Part shown: one piece after another, positions 1 to 8,846 of the stretch
Numbering within the stretch: the stretch's first letter is position 1
Layout of the letters: each line of letters opens with the position of its first letter
Source: CAXXOK01 sp964497495
Lineage (GTDB): Bacteria; Bacillota; Clostridia; Christensenellales; Aristaeellaceae
Direction: 5' to 3'
DNA: 64,000 nt
Assembly (NCBI GenBank): GCA_964497495.1
Contig: CAZCCZ010000004.1
Coordinates: 59,553-123,552, forward strand
Made by a program: the position numbers and the translations under genes
The notes under the pieces: generated by a model
The model's database searches: none
Seen by the model: the letters and a program-made list of their open reading frames with translations, nothing else
Told to the model about the DNA's origin: nothing

Positions 1-1
1 G

Positions 2-634
2 TTCTTCTTCTCCATCGCGCTGATCGCCTCGCTGATCTCCCGGTTTTTCCACCGGCTGGACCGCAAGTATCCCCACCATCGGCTGATTCCGATTTTCAGC
101 ATATCGCTGTGCTTCGTCATCGCGTACGTCAGCGAGCGGTACTTCGGCATCGCGGATATCACGGGCGCCTACATCGTCGGGCTGATCCTGTCCACCAACC
201 CCGATTCCGCCTATATCGACAGCAAGGCCGAAACGCTGGGCTACATGATCTTCGTGCCGCTCTTCTTCGGCAATATCGGCCTGTCCACACAGTTCAGCCA
301 CATGAACGCGGGCATGCTCCTTTTCGGTATCCTGTTCATCGTCGCCGGGATGTTCGGCAAAATCGTTGGCTGCGGCGGCTCCGCGCTCTTATGCGGCTAT
401 AAGTTCAACGACGCTCTCAACGTGGGCGTGGGCATGATGGCGCGTGCGGAGGTGGCGCTGGTGACCGCGCAGAAGGGCGTGGAATACGGCATCATCGATA
501 CCTCGATCATGCCGTTCATCGTGCTGCTGATCATCATCACGAGCTTCGTAACGCCGATCGCGCTCGGGGCGGCCTACCGCGCGGAGAAGCGGGAAGCGCT
601 CGCAGGCAAGAAGCCTCAAGCCGCGAAAGCCTGA
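2..634 (+). CDS. Cation/proton antiporter, CPA2 (Kef/NapA-type), C-terminal part
   Basis: The reading frame is open from base 2 and ends at TGA 632-634, so only the last 210 residues are seen; the start lies before the window. The protein is strongly hydrophobic, with about six membrane segments. It carries the family landmark of a glycine-rich helix (ADITGAYIVGLILS) and a late segment with MARAEVALV, both typical of CPA2 sodium/potassium-proton exchangers, which move H+ against Na+ or K+ across the cytoplasmic membrane. The C-terminus is short and charged (AEKREALAGKK), with no RCK/TrkA-N domain, which argues against a regulated KefB/C form. The TetR-type gene downstream has its own promoter, so a common transcript is not required. 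Confidence 0.85.
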   Translation, partial: FFFSIALIASLISRFFHRLDRKYPHHRLIPIFSISLCFVIAYVSERYFGIADITGAYIVGLILSTNPDSAYIDSKAETLGYMIFVPLFFGNIGLSTQFSHMNAGMLLFGILFIVAGMFGKIVGCGGSALLCGYKFNDALNVGVGMMARAEVALVTAQKGVEYGIIDTSIMPFIVLLIIITSFVTPIALGAAYRAEKREALAGKKPQAAKA

Positions 635-654
635 GGAACCCGGCGCGCTCGCTT

Positions 655-683
655 TTGACACGGCGGGGCAACCGGTGTATAAT
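655..683 (+). promoter_or_regulatory. Consensus sigma-70/sigma-A promoter of the TetR-type gene
   Basis: TTGACA at 655-660 and TATAAT at 678-683 are separated by 17 bases, a perfect match to the housekeeping consensus. The expected transcription start is near 690. The -10 box overlaps a possible upstream GTG start at 675, which rules that start out for the gene that follows. Confidence 0.9.
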
Positions 684-691
684 ACGATCTC

Positions 692-710
692 GATAGCCGG
701 ACGAGCTATC
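692..710. promoter_or_regulatory. Candidate operator: inverted repeat at the transcription start
   Basis: GATAGC (692-697) and GCTATC (705-710) are perfect inverted arms around a 7-base spacer. They lie just downstream of the -10 box, where a bound repressor would block transcription. The position suits autoregulation by the TetR-type protein encoded 34 bases further on. Binding is inferred, not shown. Confidence 0.5.
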
Positions 711-743
711 AAACATCAGCGAAGAGGTGCTTTTCAAACCGGT

Positions 744-1325
744 ATGTTGCAACCGACCAAAAGGGCGATCATCAGCTCGTTCATCCAGCTTCTCAACCAG
801 CATCCGCTCGACCAGATCACCGTGACGGATATCGCACGGGAATGCGGCATCAGCCGAAGGACGTTTTACCATTATTATCAGGACATATACCAGCTCCCGG
901 AAGACCTTTTTCTCTCCGAGACACGCAGCATCCTGAAAGGGGAAATCGACCTCCGTTCGTGGGAGGATTGGTTTCTGAAAATGATGAATTTCGCCTTTCA
1001 AAACAAGAACGCCGTCAACCATATTTATCATTCCGTACGGCGGGAGTATCTGGAAAGGCACATATTCACCATCGCGGATAAGACCTTCACGGACTACATC
1101 GCCAGGCTGGCAAGCGATTCGGTGTATAAACAGGAAGACATCGACATGATCGCCTCGTTTTACACCAGCGCGACGGTGGGCCTCGCCTTCGACTGGATCC
1201 GCAGAGGCATGGTGGAAGACCCCAGGCAGGTCGTCCAGAAATACGTGAAGCTCCTCCGGGGTACCGTGCAGTGCGCGCTGGACAACTGCTGCGAACCGGC
1301 GTTGCAGGAAGCCGGCCGGATATGA
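744..1325 (+). CDS. TetR/AcrR-family transcriptional regulator
   Basis: This is a 193-residue regulator. Residues about 5-50 form the TetR helix-turn-helix (ITVTDIARECGISRRTFYHYY), and the C-terminal half resembles the effector or dimer domain of the DhaS-like TetR group (FYTSATVGLAFDWIRRGM). I chose ATG 744 because the longer start at 675 lies in the -10 box and AGAGGTG precedes 744. It probably binds DNA as a dimer and represses; an inverted repeat at 692-710 is a plausible own operator. The neighbouring antiporter gene, or a distant gene, could be its target; the ligand cannot be told from sequence. It is convergent with the permease gene downstream and shares a terminator with it. Confidence 0.85.
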   Translation: MLQPTKRAIISSFIQLLNQHPLDQITVTDIARECGISRRTFYHYYQDIYQLPEDLFLSETRSILKGEIDLRSWEDWFLKMMNFAFQNKNAVNHIYHSVRREYLERHIFTIADKTFTDYIARLASDSVYKQEDIDMIASFYTSATVGLAFDWIRRGMVEDPRQVVQKYVKLLRGTVQCALDNCCEPALQEAGRI

Positions 1326-1368
1326 AAAACAGGCGGCCGCCGTACAAGTACGGTGGCCGCCTGTTTTT
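1325..1368. terminator. Bidirectional intrinsic terminator
   Basis: A 21-base-pair stem (1325-1345 with 1348-1368, one G-U pair, two-base loop) begins with AAAAA and ends with TTTTT, so it can end transcription on both strands. It sits between the convergent TetR-type gene and the sugar permease gene, whose stop codon is 4 bases further on. Confidence 0.9.
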
Positions 1369-1372
1369 GTTA

Positions 1373-2260
1373 TTATCCCTTCACGCTGCCCAGTACGATG
1401 CCCTTAACGAAATACTTCTGCAGGAAAGGGTATACCATGATGATCGGCAGCGAGCCCAGAAAAATCTGCGCGGAACGCAGCGTGCGGTCGGATATGGTGG
1501 CCAGCTGCTGGATTTCCTCGCGGCTGAGCATGCTGTAGGAGCGCTGCACGACGATGGTCTGGATGTAGCTTTGCAGCGGGTAGTGTTCCGGGTTGTTCAT
1601 CAAAATGAGGCCGTCGAACCAGCTGTTCCAGTGCCCCACCAGCGCGAAAAGCAGCACCGTGGCGATCGCCGGGGTGGACGTAGGCACGTAGATACCCCAC
1701 AGCACGCGCCATTGCCCGGCGCCGTCGATGCAGGCCGCCTCCGCGAGTTCCCGGGGTATCTCCCGGAAGAAATTCAGCATCAGGATCACGCTGAACACAG
1801 GCACCGCTCCAGGCAGCACCAGCGCCCAGATCTTGTCCAGAAGCCCATACTGGCGAATCGCCATATACCAAGGAATCAGACCGCCGCTGAACAGCATGGT
1901 GATGAAGAAGAACCACGCGTAGATAGAACGTGCGCGAAAATCCGTCTTTTCCTTGGATAGCGGAAACGCGCAAAGGATGATCAACAGCAGGTTGATGCTT
2001 CCGCCCAGGGCGATCCGTTCCAGCGACACCAGCATCGAGGTCCAGAACTGGGAACGTTTGATGACGTAATCGTAGGAGTTCAGGGAAAAATCCACCGGCC
2101 AGAACGTAACGGCGCCCGTGGCGGCCGCAGAGCTGGAACTGAAAGATACCGCCGCGATGTGGACCACCGGTACCAGACAGGACAGTGCGGCCAGCGTAAG
2201 AACGACGAGGTTAATCAAATTGAACCAGTCGAACGGTTTGGTTCGGACGTTCGCTTGCAT
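1373..2260 (-). CDS. Sugar ABC transporter permease, LplC/YtcP type (CUT1)
   Basis: The protein has 295 residues and six predicted membrane helices. The cytoplasmic EAA loop that docks the ATPase is present (EAACIDGAGQW), and the C-terminus GIVLGSVKG is the usual end of this family. With the preceding permease it forms the membrane channel of a carbohydrate importer. The start ATG at 2260 has GGGGAGG 7-12 bases upstream. It is the last gene of the minus-strand operon binding protein, permease, permease, and the gap-containing permease gene ends 14 bases before its start. No ATPase gene is nearby, so a shared MsmX-like ATPase is likely. An apparent 599-residue fusion with the upstream permease is an artefact of the N-run at 2301-2310. 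Confidence 0.9.
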   Translation of the reverse strand: MQANVRTKPFDWFNLINLVVLTLAALSCLVPVVHIAAVSFSSSSAAATGAVTFWPVDFSLNSYDYVIKRSQFWTSMLVSLERIALGGSINLLLIILCAFPLSKEKTDFRARSIYAWFFFITMLFSGGLIPWYMAIRQYGLLDKIWALVLPGAVPVFSVILMLNFFREIPRELAEAACIDGAGQWRVLWGIYVPTSTPAIATVLLFALVGHWNSWFDGLILMNNPEHYPLQSYIQTIVVQRSYSMLSREEIQQLATISDRTLRSAQIFLGSLPIIMVYPFLQKYFVKGIVLGSVKG

Positions 2261-2274
2261 ACTTCCCGCCTCCC

Positions 2275-3172
2275 CTAAAAAATACGGTAATCGGCGAAAC
2301 NNNNNNNNNNAGAAATACGCCACCGAGACGAACGCGAAGGAAATGACCGACTTGAAAAGGCCTACCGCCGTCGCCACGCCGAACTGCGCTTCCAGCATGC
2401 CGATGCGGTACACGAACGTGTCGATGATATCTCCCGATTCGTACACGGTGGGGCTGTAGAGGTTAAAAACCTGATCGAACCCTGCGTTGAGCAAATTTCC
2501 GAGGCTTAAGACCATCAGCAGCACGATCACCATACGCATGCCGGGAAGCGTGACGTGCAGGGTCTGCTTCCACCGGTTGGCTCCGTCGATCTGCGCGGCC
2601 TCGTACAGGTTCGGGTCGATTCCCGTGATCGCCGCCAGATAAACGATGGTGCCGTACCCGAACTCCTTCCACGTTTCGGAGAAGATCAGCGAAAAACGAA
2701 ACCATCGGTTGTCGCCCAGAAAAAAGACGGGCGTTCCGCCGAAGGCCTTGATAAGACGGTTTACCAGGCCGTCGGACGGGGAAAGCATATCGATCAGAAT
2801 TCCGCCCAGCACCACCCAGGAAAGAAAGTGCGGCAGATAAATCGTCGTTTGGATTACGTTTTTATAGCGCTTGCCCTTCATTTCGTTGATGAGGATCGCA
2901 AAGACGATCGGCACCAGAAGCCCCAGGATGATTTTAAACGAGGCGATGACGACCGTGTTGTTAATGACGGACAGAAAGTTGGGCAGGTGAAACACGTAGT
3001 TGAAGTTATCCATCCCGATCCACTTCTGGTTGCCGAACAGGCCCTTGGCGGGAATGAACTTCTGAAACGCGATCACGATGCCGGCCATCGGGATATAATG
3101 AAACATAATCAGCAGAATGACGCCCGGCAGCATCATCATGTGCAAAGGGATCTCCCGCTTGAATTTCTGCAT
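2275..3172 (-). CDS. Sugar ABC transporter permease, LplB/YteP type, interrupted by assembly gap
   Basis: This is the partner permease, with about six membrane helices and the EAA loop EAAQIDGANRW. Ten Ns (2301-2310) interrupt the last codons. After the gap, one frame reads FADYRIF followed by TAG (2277-2275), the canonical ending of this permease family, whereas the frame continuing through ten Ns runs on into the next gene. A nine-base gap restores the frame; the codon before FADYRIF would then be NGT, compatible with Arg in the usual LAYRFADYRIF ending. The start ATG at 3172 has a weak AGGATG-type ribosome site. It probably imports oligosaccharide together with the binding protein encoded upstream. 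Confidence 0.85.
2301..2310. other. Assembly gap (10 N)
   Basis: Ten undetermined bases form a scaffold join or masked bases. Its true length is probably a multiple of three, most likely nine, because this puts the permease C-terminus back in frame. Confidence 0.95.
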
Positions 3173-3206
3173 CCTAATTCACATCCTGCGGTTGCATGAT
3201 ACCTAA

Positions 3207-3253
3207 ACAGGAAAGGGAAAGGCAACCGAAACGGTACCTTTCCCTTTGCCTGT
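3207..3253 (-). terminator. Intercistronic hairpin between binding protein and permeases
   Basis: ACAGGAAAGGGAAAGG (3207-3222) pairs with CCTTTCCCTTTGCCTGT (3237-3253) with a single bulged base and a 14-base loop. There is no long U-tract. It lies just after the binding-protein stop codon and probably acts as a partial terminator or mRNA 3' stabiliser, so that more binding protein than permease is made. Confidence 0.7.
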
Positions 3254-3265
3254 CAAGGGATCGCG

Positions 3266-4927
3266 TTAGTTAGCGGCACTCAGCGAATCGTGCCAGGCGT
3301 TGACTTCGTTGGTGATGTCCTCGCCGCCGAGCTGGTACCAGTTCTGCACGAAGGTGTCGAACTCGTCGATGGAGGCGGCGCCCATGATGATCTTCACGAA
3401 CACTTCGTTCTCCATCTGCTCCAGCGTGGCGCGGCGCTCAACCATCGTCTCGGTCGGCGCGCCCGTGAACGATTCGACCATCAGCTGATTGTTGGCGCGG
3501 TACGCCTTCAGGATGTTGTATACGCCTTCGACTCCGTAGATCTTGTCCCAGCCCCACACGGAACCGTCGCCGGCCAGGTACGCTTCCACGTTGGACTCGA
3601 TTACGGCGGCCTCGCCTTTCAGCGTGTCCAGCGCGTTGGCGTTGCGGGCGGCTTCGATTTCCAGGAAGGCGTTCAGGTTCTTATACGGCGGGTACGGCGT
3701 AACGGGGGAGAACTTCCAGACGCTGGTGTTGCCGTTCTCGGCGGGCATATAGTACCAGGAGAAGTCGTTGGTCGCGCCCCAGTTCTCTTCCAGGTGCATA
3801 TTGACCATTTCCACAAGGGCTTCGGGATGCTCGTACCCCTTGCGCACGGCGAAATACAGGCTGGTGCGGAACTTCAGCGGCACGGACACCTGGGTGTCGT
3901 CGCAGCTGGGGATGGCCAGGCTGATCCAGTCCGCGTTCGGATCGTTGTTGTAGTTCTGGTTGAGCGGATACAGCGGGTTCCACTGCTCGCCGAAGTCGAT
4001 GCCGACCTTGCCGGCGGCGATCGTCTCGGCGACTTTACCGCCGTCCTTCACGCCGAATTCCTGGTCGATCTCGCCGTTTTTATACATTTCGGCCAGAGCC
4101 GCCAGAGCCGCCTTGGTTTCGGGCTGCACGCTGCCGTAGGCGAGCTTGCCGTCCGCGCCGGTCAGCCAGAAGTTCGGATAGGCGTGGTAACCGGCGAAGA
4201 ACCCTTCCAGGCCCATGCAGCCGGAATACAGCTTCTTGGTCACCGCGAGGCCGTAGGTATCGGCCACGCCGTTGCCGTCGGGATCCTGCGTGGCGAACGC
4301 GTTGGACACGGCCAGCAGTTCCTGCATGGTGGTGGGGGCCTTCAGGTTGAGTTTCTTAAGCCAGTCGTTGCGGATCCACAGGAACTGTGCGCTTTCAATA
4401 GAAGCGTCCAGGTTCGGGATCGCCATCAGCTTGCCGTTAAAAGTGGCGGAGTCCAGCACGGAGGAACCTTCCTCGGAATAGCACTGGCGGGTCAGTTCGG
4501 AGGCATACTTCTCGAAGTAAGGCGTCATGTCCTCGATCATGTCCGCGTCCGCAAGCTGTTTAAGCTGAGAGGCCGTTACGGGGATCACGTCGGGCAGGTC
4601 GCCGGACGCAAGCGTAACGTTGATCTTCTGCTTGTAGGCGTCGTCCGTGTAGCCGCCCTGCACCGTCCAGTCGTACGTGACGTTGATGCCGAGCTTGTCT
4701 TTGTAGAGATCCATCCAACGGTTGGATTCCATCGTCTCGTTCGGGGTTTTCGGCAGCACGTTGCTCGTCAGGTCGTTGTCCACGGCGCGAACGAACGAGA
4801 TGTCGATAGCGGGGTCGTACTTGCCCAGCGGATCCGCGGTTTCGCCCATCGCGGCTACGAGCGGAACGCTCAGCAGCGCGAGCGATACGACAACGGACAC
4901 CAGCTTCTTCCAGACACTTGTGTTCAT
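3266..4927 (-). CDS. Extracellular carbohydrate-binding protein (LplA-like)
   Basis: This 553-residue secreted protein starts with a typical Sec signal (KK, hydrophobic core, then VAAMGE) but has no lipobox cysteine, so signal peptidase I cleavage after about residue 26 is expected. The rest resembles large family 1 solute-binding proteins that pair with LplB/LplC-type permeases (motifs such as LASGDLPDVIP, and EF-hand-like DPDGNGVADTYG that may bind calcium). It should capture an oligosaccharide outside the membrane. The start ATG 4927 has AAGGAGG directly upstream; the nearby start at 5014 lies beyond the promoter and is rejected. It is first in the operon and is preceded by genes for a kinase/regulator pair that probably control it. 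Confidence 0.9.
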   Translation of the reverse strand: MNTSVWKKLVSVVVSLALLSVPLVAAMGETADPLGKYDPAIDISFVRAVDNDLTSNVLPKTPNETMESNRWMDLYKDKLGINVTYDWTVQGGYTDDAYKQKINVTLASGDLPDVIPVTASQLKQLADADMIEDMTPYFEKYASELTRQCYSEEGSSVLDSATFNGKLMAIPNLDASIESAQFLWIRNDWLKKLNLKAPTTMQELLAVSNAFATQDPDGNGVADTYGLAVTKKLYSGCMGLEGFFAGYHAYPNFWLTGADGKLAYGSVQPETKAALAALAEMYKNGEIDQEFGVKDGGKVAETIAAGKVGIDFGEQWNPLYPLNQNYNNDPNADWISLAIPSCDDTQVSVPLKFRTSLYFAVRKGYEHPEALVEMVNMHLEENWGATNDFSWYYMPAENGNTSVWKFSPVTPYPPYKNLNAFLEIEAARNANALDTLKGEAAVIESNVEAYLAGDGSVWGWDKIYGVEGVYNILKAYRANNQLMVESFTGAPTETMVERRATLEQMENEVFVKIIMGAASIDEFDTFVQNWYQLGGEDITNEVNAWHDSLSAAN

Positions 4928-4987
4928 TCCTGAAACCTCCTTTAGTTTTCGACGGACGGCTTTCACAGAACCGTCCCTGATAAAAAT

Positions 4988-5016
4988 ATCATAACAAAAC
5001 GGGCAAACTTGCACAA
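4988..5016 (-). promoter_or_regulatory. Promoter of the binding protein-permease operon
   Basis: On the minus strand TTGTGC (5016-5011) and TATGAT (4993-4988) are 17 bases apart in an AT-rich island. The weak -35 box fits a promoter that needs an activator such as the AraC-type response regulator encoded just upstream. Confidence 0.6.
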
Positions 5017-5101
5017 TTTGTACCTTTTATGATGCTTCGCAGCCTTCGACGGGTTAAACGCGCCCGCGGGAAAGAACGTATACAACTATTTACATTTTGC
5101 T

Positions 5102-6817
5102 CTATTCTTGACGGTGTGGGATCTTTTTCTGGATATGATCGGTACGGTAGTCCTGCGGGGCCATGCCGGTAGTCTTCTTAAAGAAGCGTGTGAAGGAACC
5201 GGCGGTGTCGTACCCCACGGCCGCGGCGACGTCCTGGATTTTCAGATTGTCGGCAACCAGCAGCTCTCCCGCGCGCTTCACGCGCACGTGTACGATGTAG
5301 TCCGACAGGTTCACGCCCGTGGCCTGCTTGAACAGGCGGGACAGATAGGATGGGTTGAGATATACCTGTTCGGCCAGGCGCACCAGCGAAAGGTCCTCCC
5401 CCATGTGCGCGTTCACGTATTCCTGCACGTAGGCGACGGCCGTATCCGTGCGGCGTTTGCCCGCTTCCCGCTGAAGGGTGAAGATGCAGCGGATCATCGT
5501 TTCCAGATAATTGGCCGCCTCCGTCCAGGAGGCGAAGCTGTCCGGCCGCGTAAGCTGGTTCTGCCCGATGCGGAACGCCAGTTCCACCGTCAGGTGATGG
5601 TTGTTGATGTAGGAAAGCAACGAAACCGCCACGCGAAGATAGGCCTCCGTCGCCAGCCCGCTGTTGCGGCTGGGTTCCCGGCGCAGATAATCGGCCACGG
5701 GGCGAAACTGCGCCAGGCAGCCCTCCTCGTTTCCCGAATGCATCTGCATTTTCATGATGTCTTCAAAGCGCTGGGCCAGCAGTTCTTCCATCAGCAGGTC
5801 GGCGTCGTCGTCCGGCGGGAGCACAGAGGAAGCGTCGCTGCCGAACAGCTTGCTGTCGAACTCCGTATCCGTCATCAGCACTTCCGAACCGCTTCCCGTC
5901 TGGAAGCTCAGCAGGCGCGTCAGCTTTTCGTAATGGGGCGCGATCTTATTCCACGGCACACAGTGGTCGGTAAAAATGAGGCTGATGGTATTGTTGACGG
6001 ACGCCTTGCAGGCGCTTTGCACCAGTTCCAGCGTGCCTTTAAGGAAAATGACCGCCTCCCGGTACCGCTGTTCCTCGCCGCTTTCCCCGCCCGCCGCGGG
6101 CTTGGGCTGCAGAAGCGATACGATCCTTTCCTCCTCGTCGAACACGGTCAGTTCGTGGAATACGCCGCCCAGATACTTGTTAAGCACCCAACGCACGGAA
6201 AACCTGCGCTGCATCAGCAGGGCGTAATCCTTGTCCGGGGGGGCGTGGTCCAGGCTGCCCACCAGCAGGAACAGGGGCGCGCGGCGATCCAGCTTGATAT
6301 CCAGCTTCTGGAACAGTTCGGTATCCGCCAGGCTTTCCGGCGCGCCGTGCAGCAGCCGCATGCAGAAATCGATCTGGAACGTTTCCCGCGCGGTGTGCAT
6401 TTCCTGCTGCGCCTGCCGCACCAGATCCTTGGTCTGTATCTCCTGGCGGATCTCGTCCAGCGTTTCCCGGACGGCCGCGAGTACCTTGTCGTGGCTTTCA
6501 CTTTTCAGGAGGTACTTGGTGCCCGAATACTTGATCGCCTCGTAGATGAAGGAAAAATCGTTATAACCTGAAAGGAAGATCACCCGGCAGTTCGGCCAGT
6601 TGTGGTGAATCTGCTCCAGAAGCTGAATGCCGTCCATGCCGGGCATGTGGATGTCCGACAGCACCAGATCCATGCGCGTGCGCCGGAGCAGGTCGATCGC
6701 TTCCTCGCCCGAGTACGCCTTGTAGACGTCCAGGTCCATATCCTTGCTGCCCTGCAGCAGCTCGGCCATTCCGTCGGTGATGAATTCTTCGTCGTCCACG
6801 ACCAGCAACCGGTACAT
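5102..6817 (-). CDS. Response regulator with AraC-type DNA-binding domain (YesN family)
   Basis: The protein has 571 residues. The N-terminal receiver domain (1-125) shows the acidic pair Asp8/Asp9, the phosphorylation site Asp55 in LVLSDIHMPGMDG, and the conserved lysine in KYLLKS. A middle region of unknown fold follows, then two C-terminal AraC helix-turn-helix motifs (SLVRLAEQVYLNPSYLSRLF and IQDVAAAVGYDTAGSFTRFF). Phosphorylation by the adjacent histidine kinase should allow activation of sugar-uptake genes, most likely the importer operon immediately downstream. Its ATG follows the kinase stop codon directly (TAG then ATG), so the two are translated from one mRNA. Confidence 0.92.
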   Translation of the reverse strand: MYRLLVVDDEEFITDGMAELLQGSKDMDLDVYKAYSGEEAIDLLRRTRMDLVLSDIHMPGMDGIQLLEQIHHNWPNCRVIFLSGYNDFSFIYEAIKYSGTKYLLKSESHDKVLAAVRETLDEIRQEIQTKDLVRQAQQEMHTARETFQIDFCMRLLHGAPESLADTELFQKLDIKLDRRAPLFLLVGSLDHAPPDKDYALLMQRRFSVRWVLNKYLGGVFHELTVFDEEERIVSLLQPKPAAGGESGEEQRYREAVIFLKGTLELVQSACKASVNNTISLIFTDHCVPWNKIAPHYEKLTRLLSFQTGSGSEVLMTDTEFDSKLFGSDASSVLPPDDDADLLMEELLAQRFEDIMKMQMHSGNEEGCLAQFRPVADYLRREPSRNSGLATEAYLRVAVSLLSYINNHHLTVELAFRIGQNQLTRPDSFASWTEAANYLETMIRCIFTLQREAGKRRTDTAVAYVQEYVNAHMGEDLSLVRLAEQVYLNPSYLSRLFKQATGVNLSDYIVHVRVKRAGELLVADNLKIQDVAAAVGYDTAGSFTRFFKKTTGMAPQDYRTDHIQKKIPHRQE

Positions 6818-8557
6818 CTACTCGGCGCCTCCCTTCTGGTAGCAAATCGTCAGGATTACGTTCAGGCCCCCCAGTTCGCTTCTTTCGATGCCGATGCCGC
6901 TTTCCCCGCCGTAGACCAGCCGCAGCCTTCGGTGGATGTTTATCATTCCCGTGATCTCCGCATTTCCCGAATTGTCGGTCACCGTGGCGGCCAGCATGGC
7001 GATCTGCCCGTCCGTCAGGTTCTGTCCGTTGTCCTCCACGCAAATCCGCAGGCGGTCGTCTTCACACAGGTACCGCACGCGGATGCGCCCCGCCTGCGTC
7101 CGTTTGCCGACGCCGTGCTCGAAGGCGTTCTCCAGCACGGGCTGGAGAATCAGCCGCGGCACGGACAGGGACGCCACCGATTCCGGGCAATCGGGAAAAT
7201 CGATCTTCAACCGCTTGGAAAACCGCATCTGCTGGATGGCGGCGTAGGTCTGCCCGTGCTTCACGTCCTCGCGCAGGGGCACCATATCGGCTCCGTTGCG
7301 GGTGATGAACTGGTAATACTCGCCCAGCAGTTCCGAAAACTGCACCAGGTGTTCGTCGCCCACCCGCGCCATCGTGTTGATGATGAAAAGGCTGTTGTAC
7401 AGGAAGTGAGGGTTGATCTGCGTTTGCAGCTGTTTCAGTTCCGCCCGCTGCGTCAGCAGTTTCTGCTGGATCAGCTGGTCGATCAGGCTGCTGAGTTTAC
7501 GCACCATTTCGTTAAAATGGTCGAACAGATATCCGAATTCGTCCCCGCTGTTATGGGTCAGCTCCACGTCCAGCTTGCCGTTTTCCAACTCGCGGAACGC
7601 GTCCACCAGCTTATACAGCGGCCGGTGCATGTATTTATAGATCGTCAGGGAATAGATCAGCGCCACGCAAAGCGCGGAGATCAGGATGATCCAGAACCAG
7701 AAGGAAGGCGTCGTGGTCACGCTGCGGATGATGCGCGTGGGCATGTAACGGACGAGCTTCGCGTTGAGCTTCGCGGACGATACGACGGCGCGGTAATAGG
7801 TTTCCCCTTGGTAGGAACGCATTTGAAAGGAGCCGTCGGCGGTAAGCGGGCCGGCATCCGACGTATAATAGTCCAGGCTCGCGTCCCGGTCGGCGATGAG
7901 TCCGTCGCTGTTGAGGCACAGGATGGTGTGGCTGTCGTCGTAAATGTTCAGCGCGTTCAGGGAATTCCCGAGCGCGTTGCGATCCAGCCGTATCTCGATC
8001 ATATACAGCGGGTTTCTGCCCGACACGCTGCCTTCCTGCAGGGTGGTCAGGCAATAGTCCCCTTCGTACTGAACGATCTGGTCGCCGCTGGCGCCCCTGG
8101 GCACGCGCACGTTCAGGAAATGGTCCTCGTCAAACAGGTTGACGCCGTTCGGGGAGGAGATGGTGCGCCGGATGCCCGTGATATGGGCGCGCACGTCCCG
8201 GATCAGCGTGCTGCTGTTGCGGATGGTGTTCAGCCTCTGCTGCAGGTTGTTCATGCTGACGACCAGCGAATAGGTATCCATCACTTCCCACCGGATCGCC
8301 AGCTTGTTCAGGTCGACGTCGTTGAGACAGTCGAACTGCAGCAGCTTCATCTGGTCGATAGAGTTGACCAGGTCGCCCAGATACGTGTTCATCTGCGCGA
8401 CCGTCGTTTTCGCGATGTCGTCCTCCATGTTTCTCATCCATTGCCGGTAGACCAGAAGGCTTGTGGTGTACATGGGAACGAGGATCAGCAGAAAAACCAG
8501 CAGGAGCCGCAGGAAAACGCTGTGTATCCCGGTGCTTTCTCTCGTTCTCAACGTCAT
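6818..8557 (-). CDS. Sensor histidine kinase (YesM family)
   Basis: The protein has 579 residues. A membrane helix near residues 13-35 is followed by a long extracellular sensor, a second helix (FWFWIILISALCVALIYS), a HAMP region, the His_kinase motif with the phospho-accepting histidine in QTQINPHFLYNS, and a HATPase_c domain (ENAFEHG, VEDNGQNL). This is the LytS/YesM class that pairs with AraC-type regulators and commonly senses extracellular sugars, sometimes through a binding protein. I chose ATG 8557, preceded by GGGAGAGA, over the longer frame to 8785, which would include the promoter at 8756-8785. It is cotranscribed with the regulator gene that starts immediately after its stop. Confidence 0.9.
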   Translation of the reverse strand: MTLRTRESTGIHSVFLRLLLVFLLILVPMYTTSLLVYRQWMRNMEDDIAKTTVAQMNTYLGDLVNSIDQMKLLQFDCLNDVDLNKLAIRWEVMDTYSLVVSMNNLQQRLNTIRNSSTLIRDVRAHITGIRRTISSPNGVNLFDEDHFLNVRVPRGASGDQIVQYEGDYCLTTLQEGSVSGRNPLYMIEIRLDRNALGNSLNALNIYDDSHTILCLNSDGLIADRDASLDYYTSDAGPLTADGSFQMRSYQGETYYRAVVSSAKLNAKLVRYMPTRIIRSVTTTPSFWFWIILISALCVALIYSLTIYKYMHRPLYKLVDAFRELENGKLDVELTHNSGDEFGYLFDHFNEMVRKLSSLIDQLIQQKLLTQRAELKQLQTQINPHFLYNSLFIINTMARVGDEHLVQFSELLGEYYQFITRNGADMVPLREDVKHGQTYAAIQQMRFSKRLKIDFPDCPESVASLSVPRLILQPVLENAFEHGVGKRTQAGRIRVRYLCEDDRLRICVEDNGQNLTDGQIAMLAATVTDNSGNAEITGMINIHRRLRLVYGGESGIGIERSELGGLNVILTICYQKGGAE

Positions 8558-8755
8558 TCTCTCCCTATCGTCCGCATCGCGCCCGCAGGCCCGTTCCCCC
8601 GTTCCCGGAACGCCCGCCGAAACGCGCGGGGGTTCTCCCCGGTTCCGGACAAGGCCGTCCGCGTCCCACGCCTGCACGCGAACACGCCCCGGCGGACGCC
8701 CGGTCGGCCGAAAAAGAATGGAACGGCGCTGCGGGTTACCCCCGCCGACGCGTTT

Positions 8756-8785
8756 ATTATAGGGCGAAAGGGATAAACCCGTCAA
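8756..8785 (-). promoter_or_regulatory. Promoter of the first kinase/regulator operon
   Basis: On the minus strand TTGACG (8785-8780) and TATAAT (8761-8756) are separated by 18 bases. Transcription would begin near 8749, giving a GC-rich 5' leader of about 190 bases before the kinase start at 8557. Between here and the preceding gene (stop at 8847) only a 14-base palindrome (8820-8833) stands out. Confidence 0.8.
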
Positions 8786-8846
8786 CGACTCGCCGATATT
8801 TGCGCATCCCGCGCGCGGGACGGCGGCCGCCGTTCCGTTGGGCCGC

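Noticed and set aside
675..743. Longer N-terminus for the TetR-type protein
   Set aside because: The GTG at 675 lies within the -10 promoter box and has no ribosome site.
1373..3172. A single 599-codon double permease
   Set aside because: The fusion exists only because ten Ns keep the frame open; the other frame gives the normal FADYRIF ending and a stop, and the second permease has its own ATG and ribosome site.
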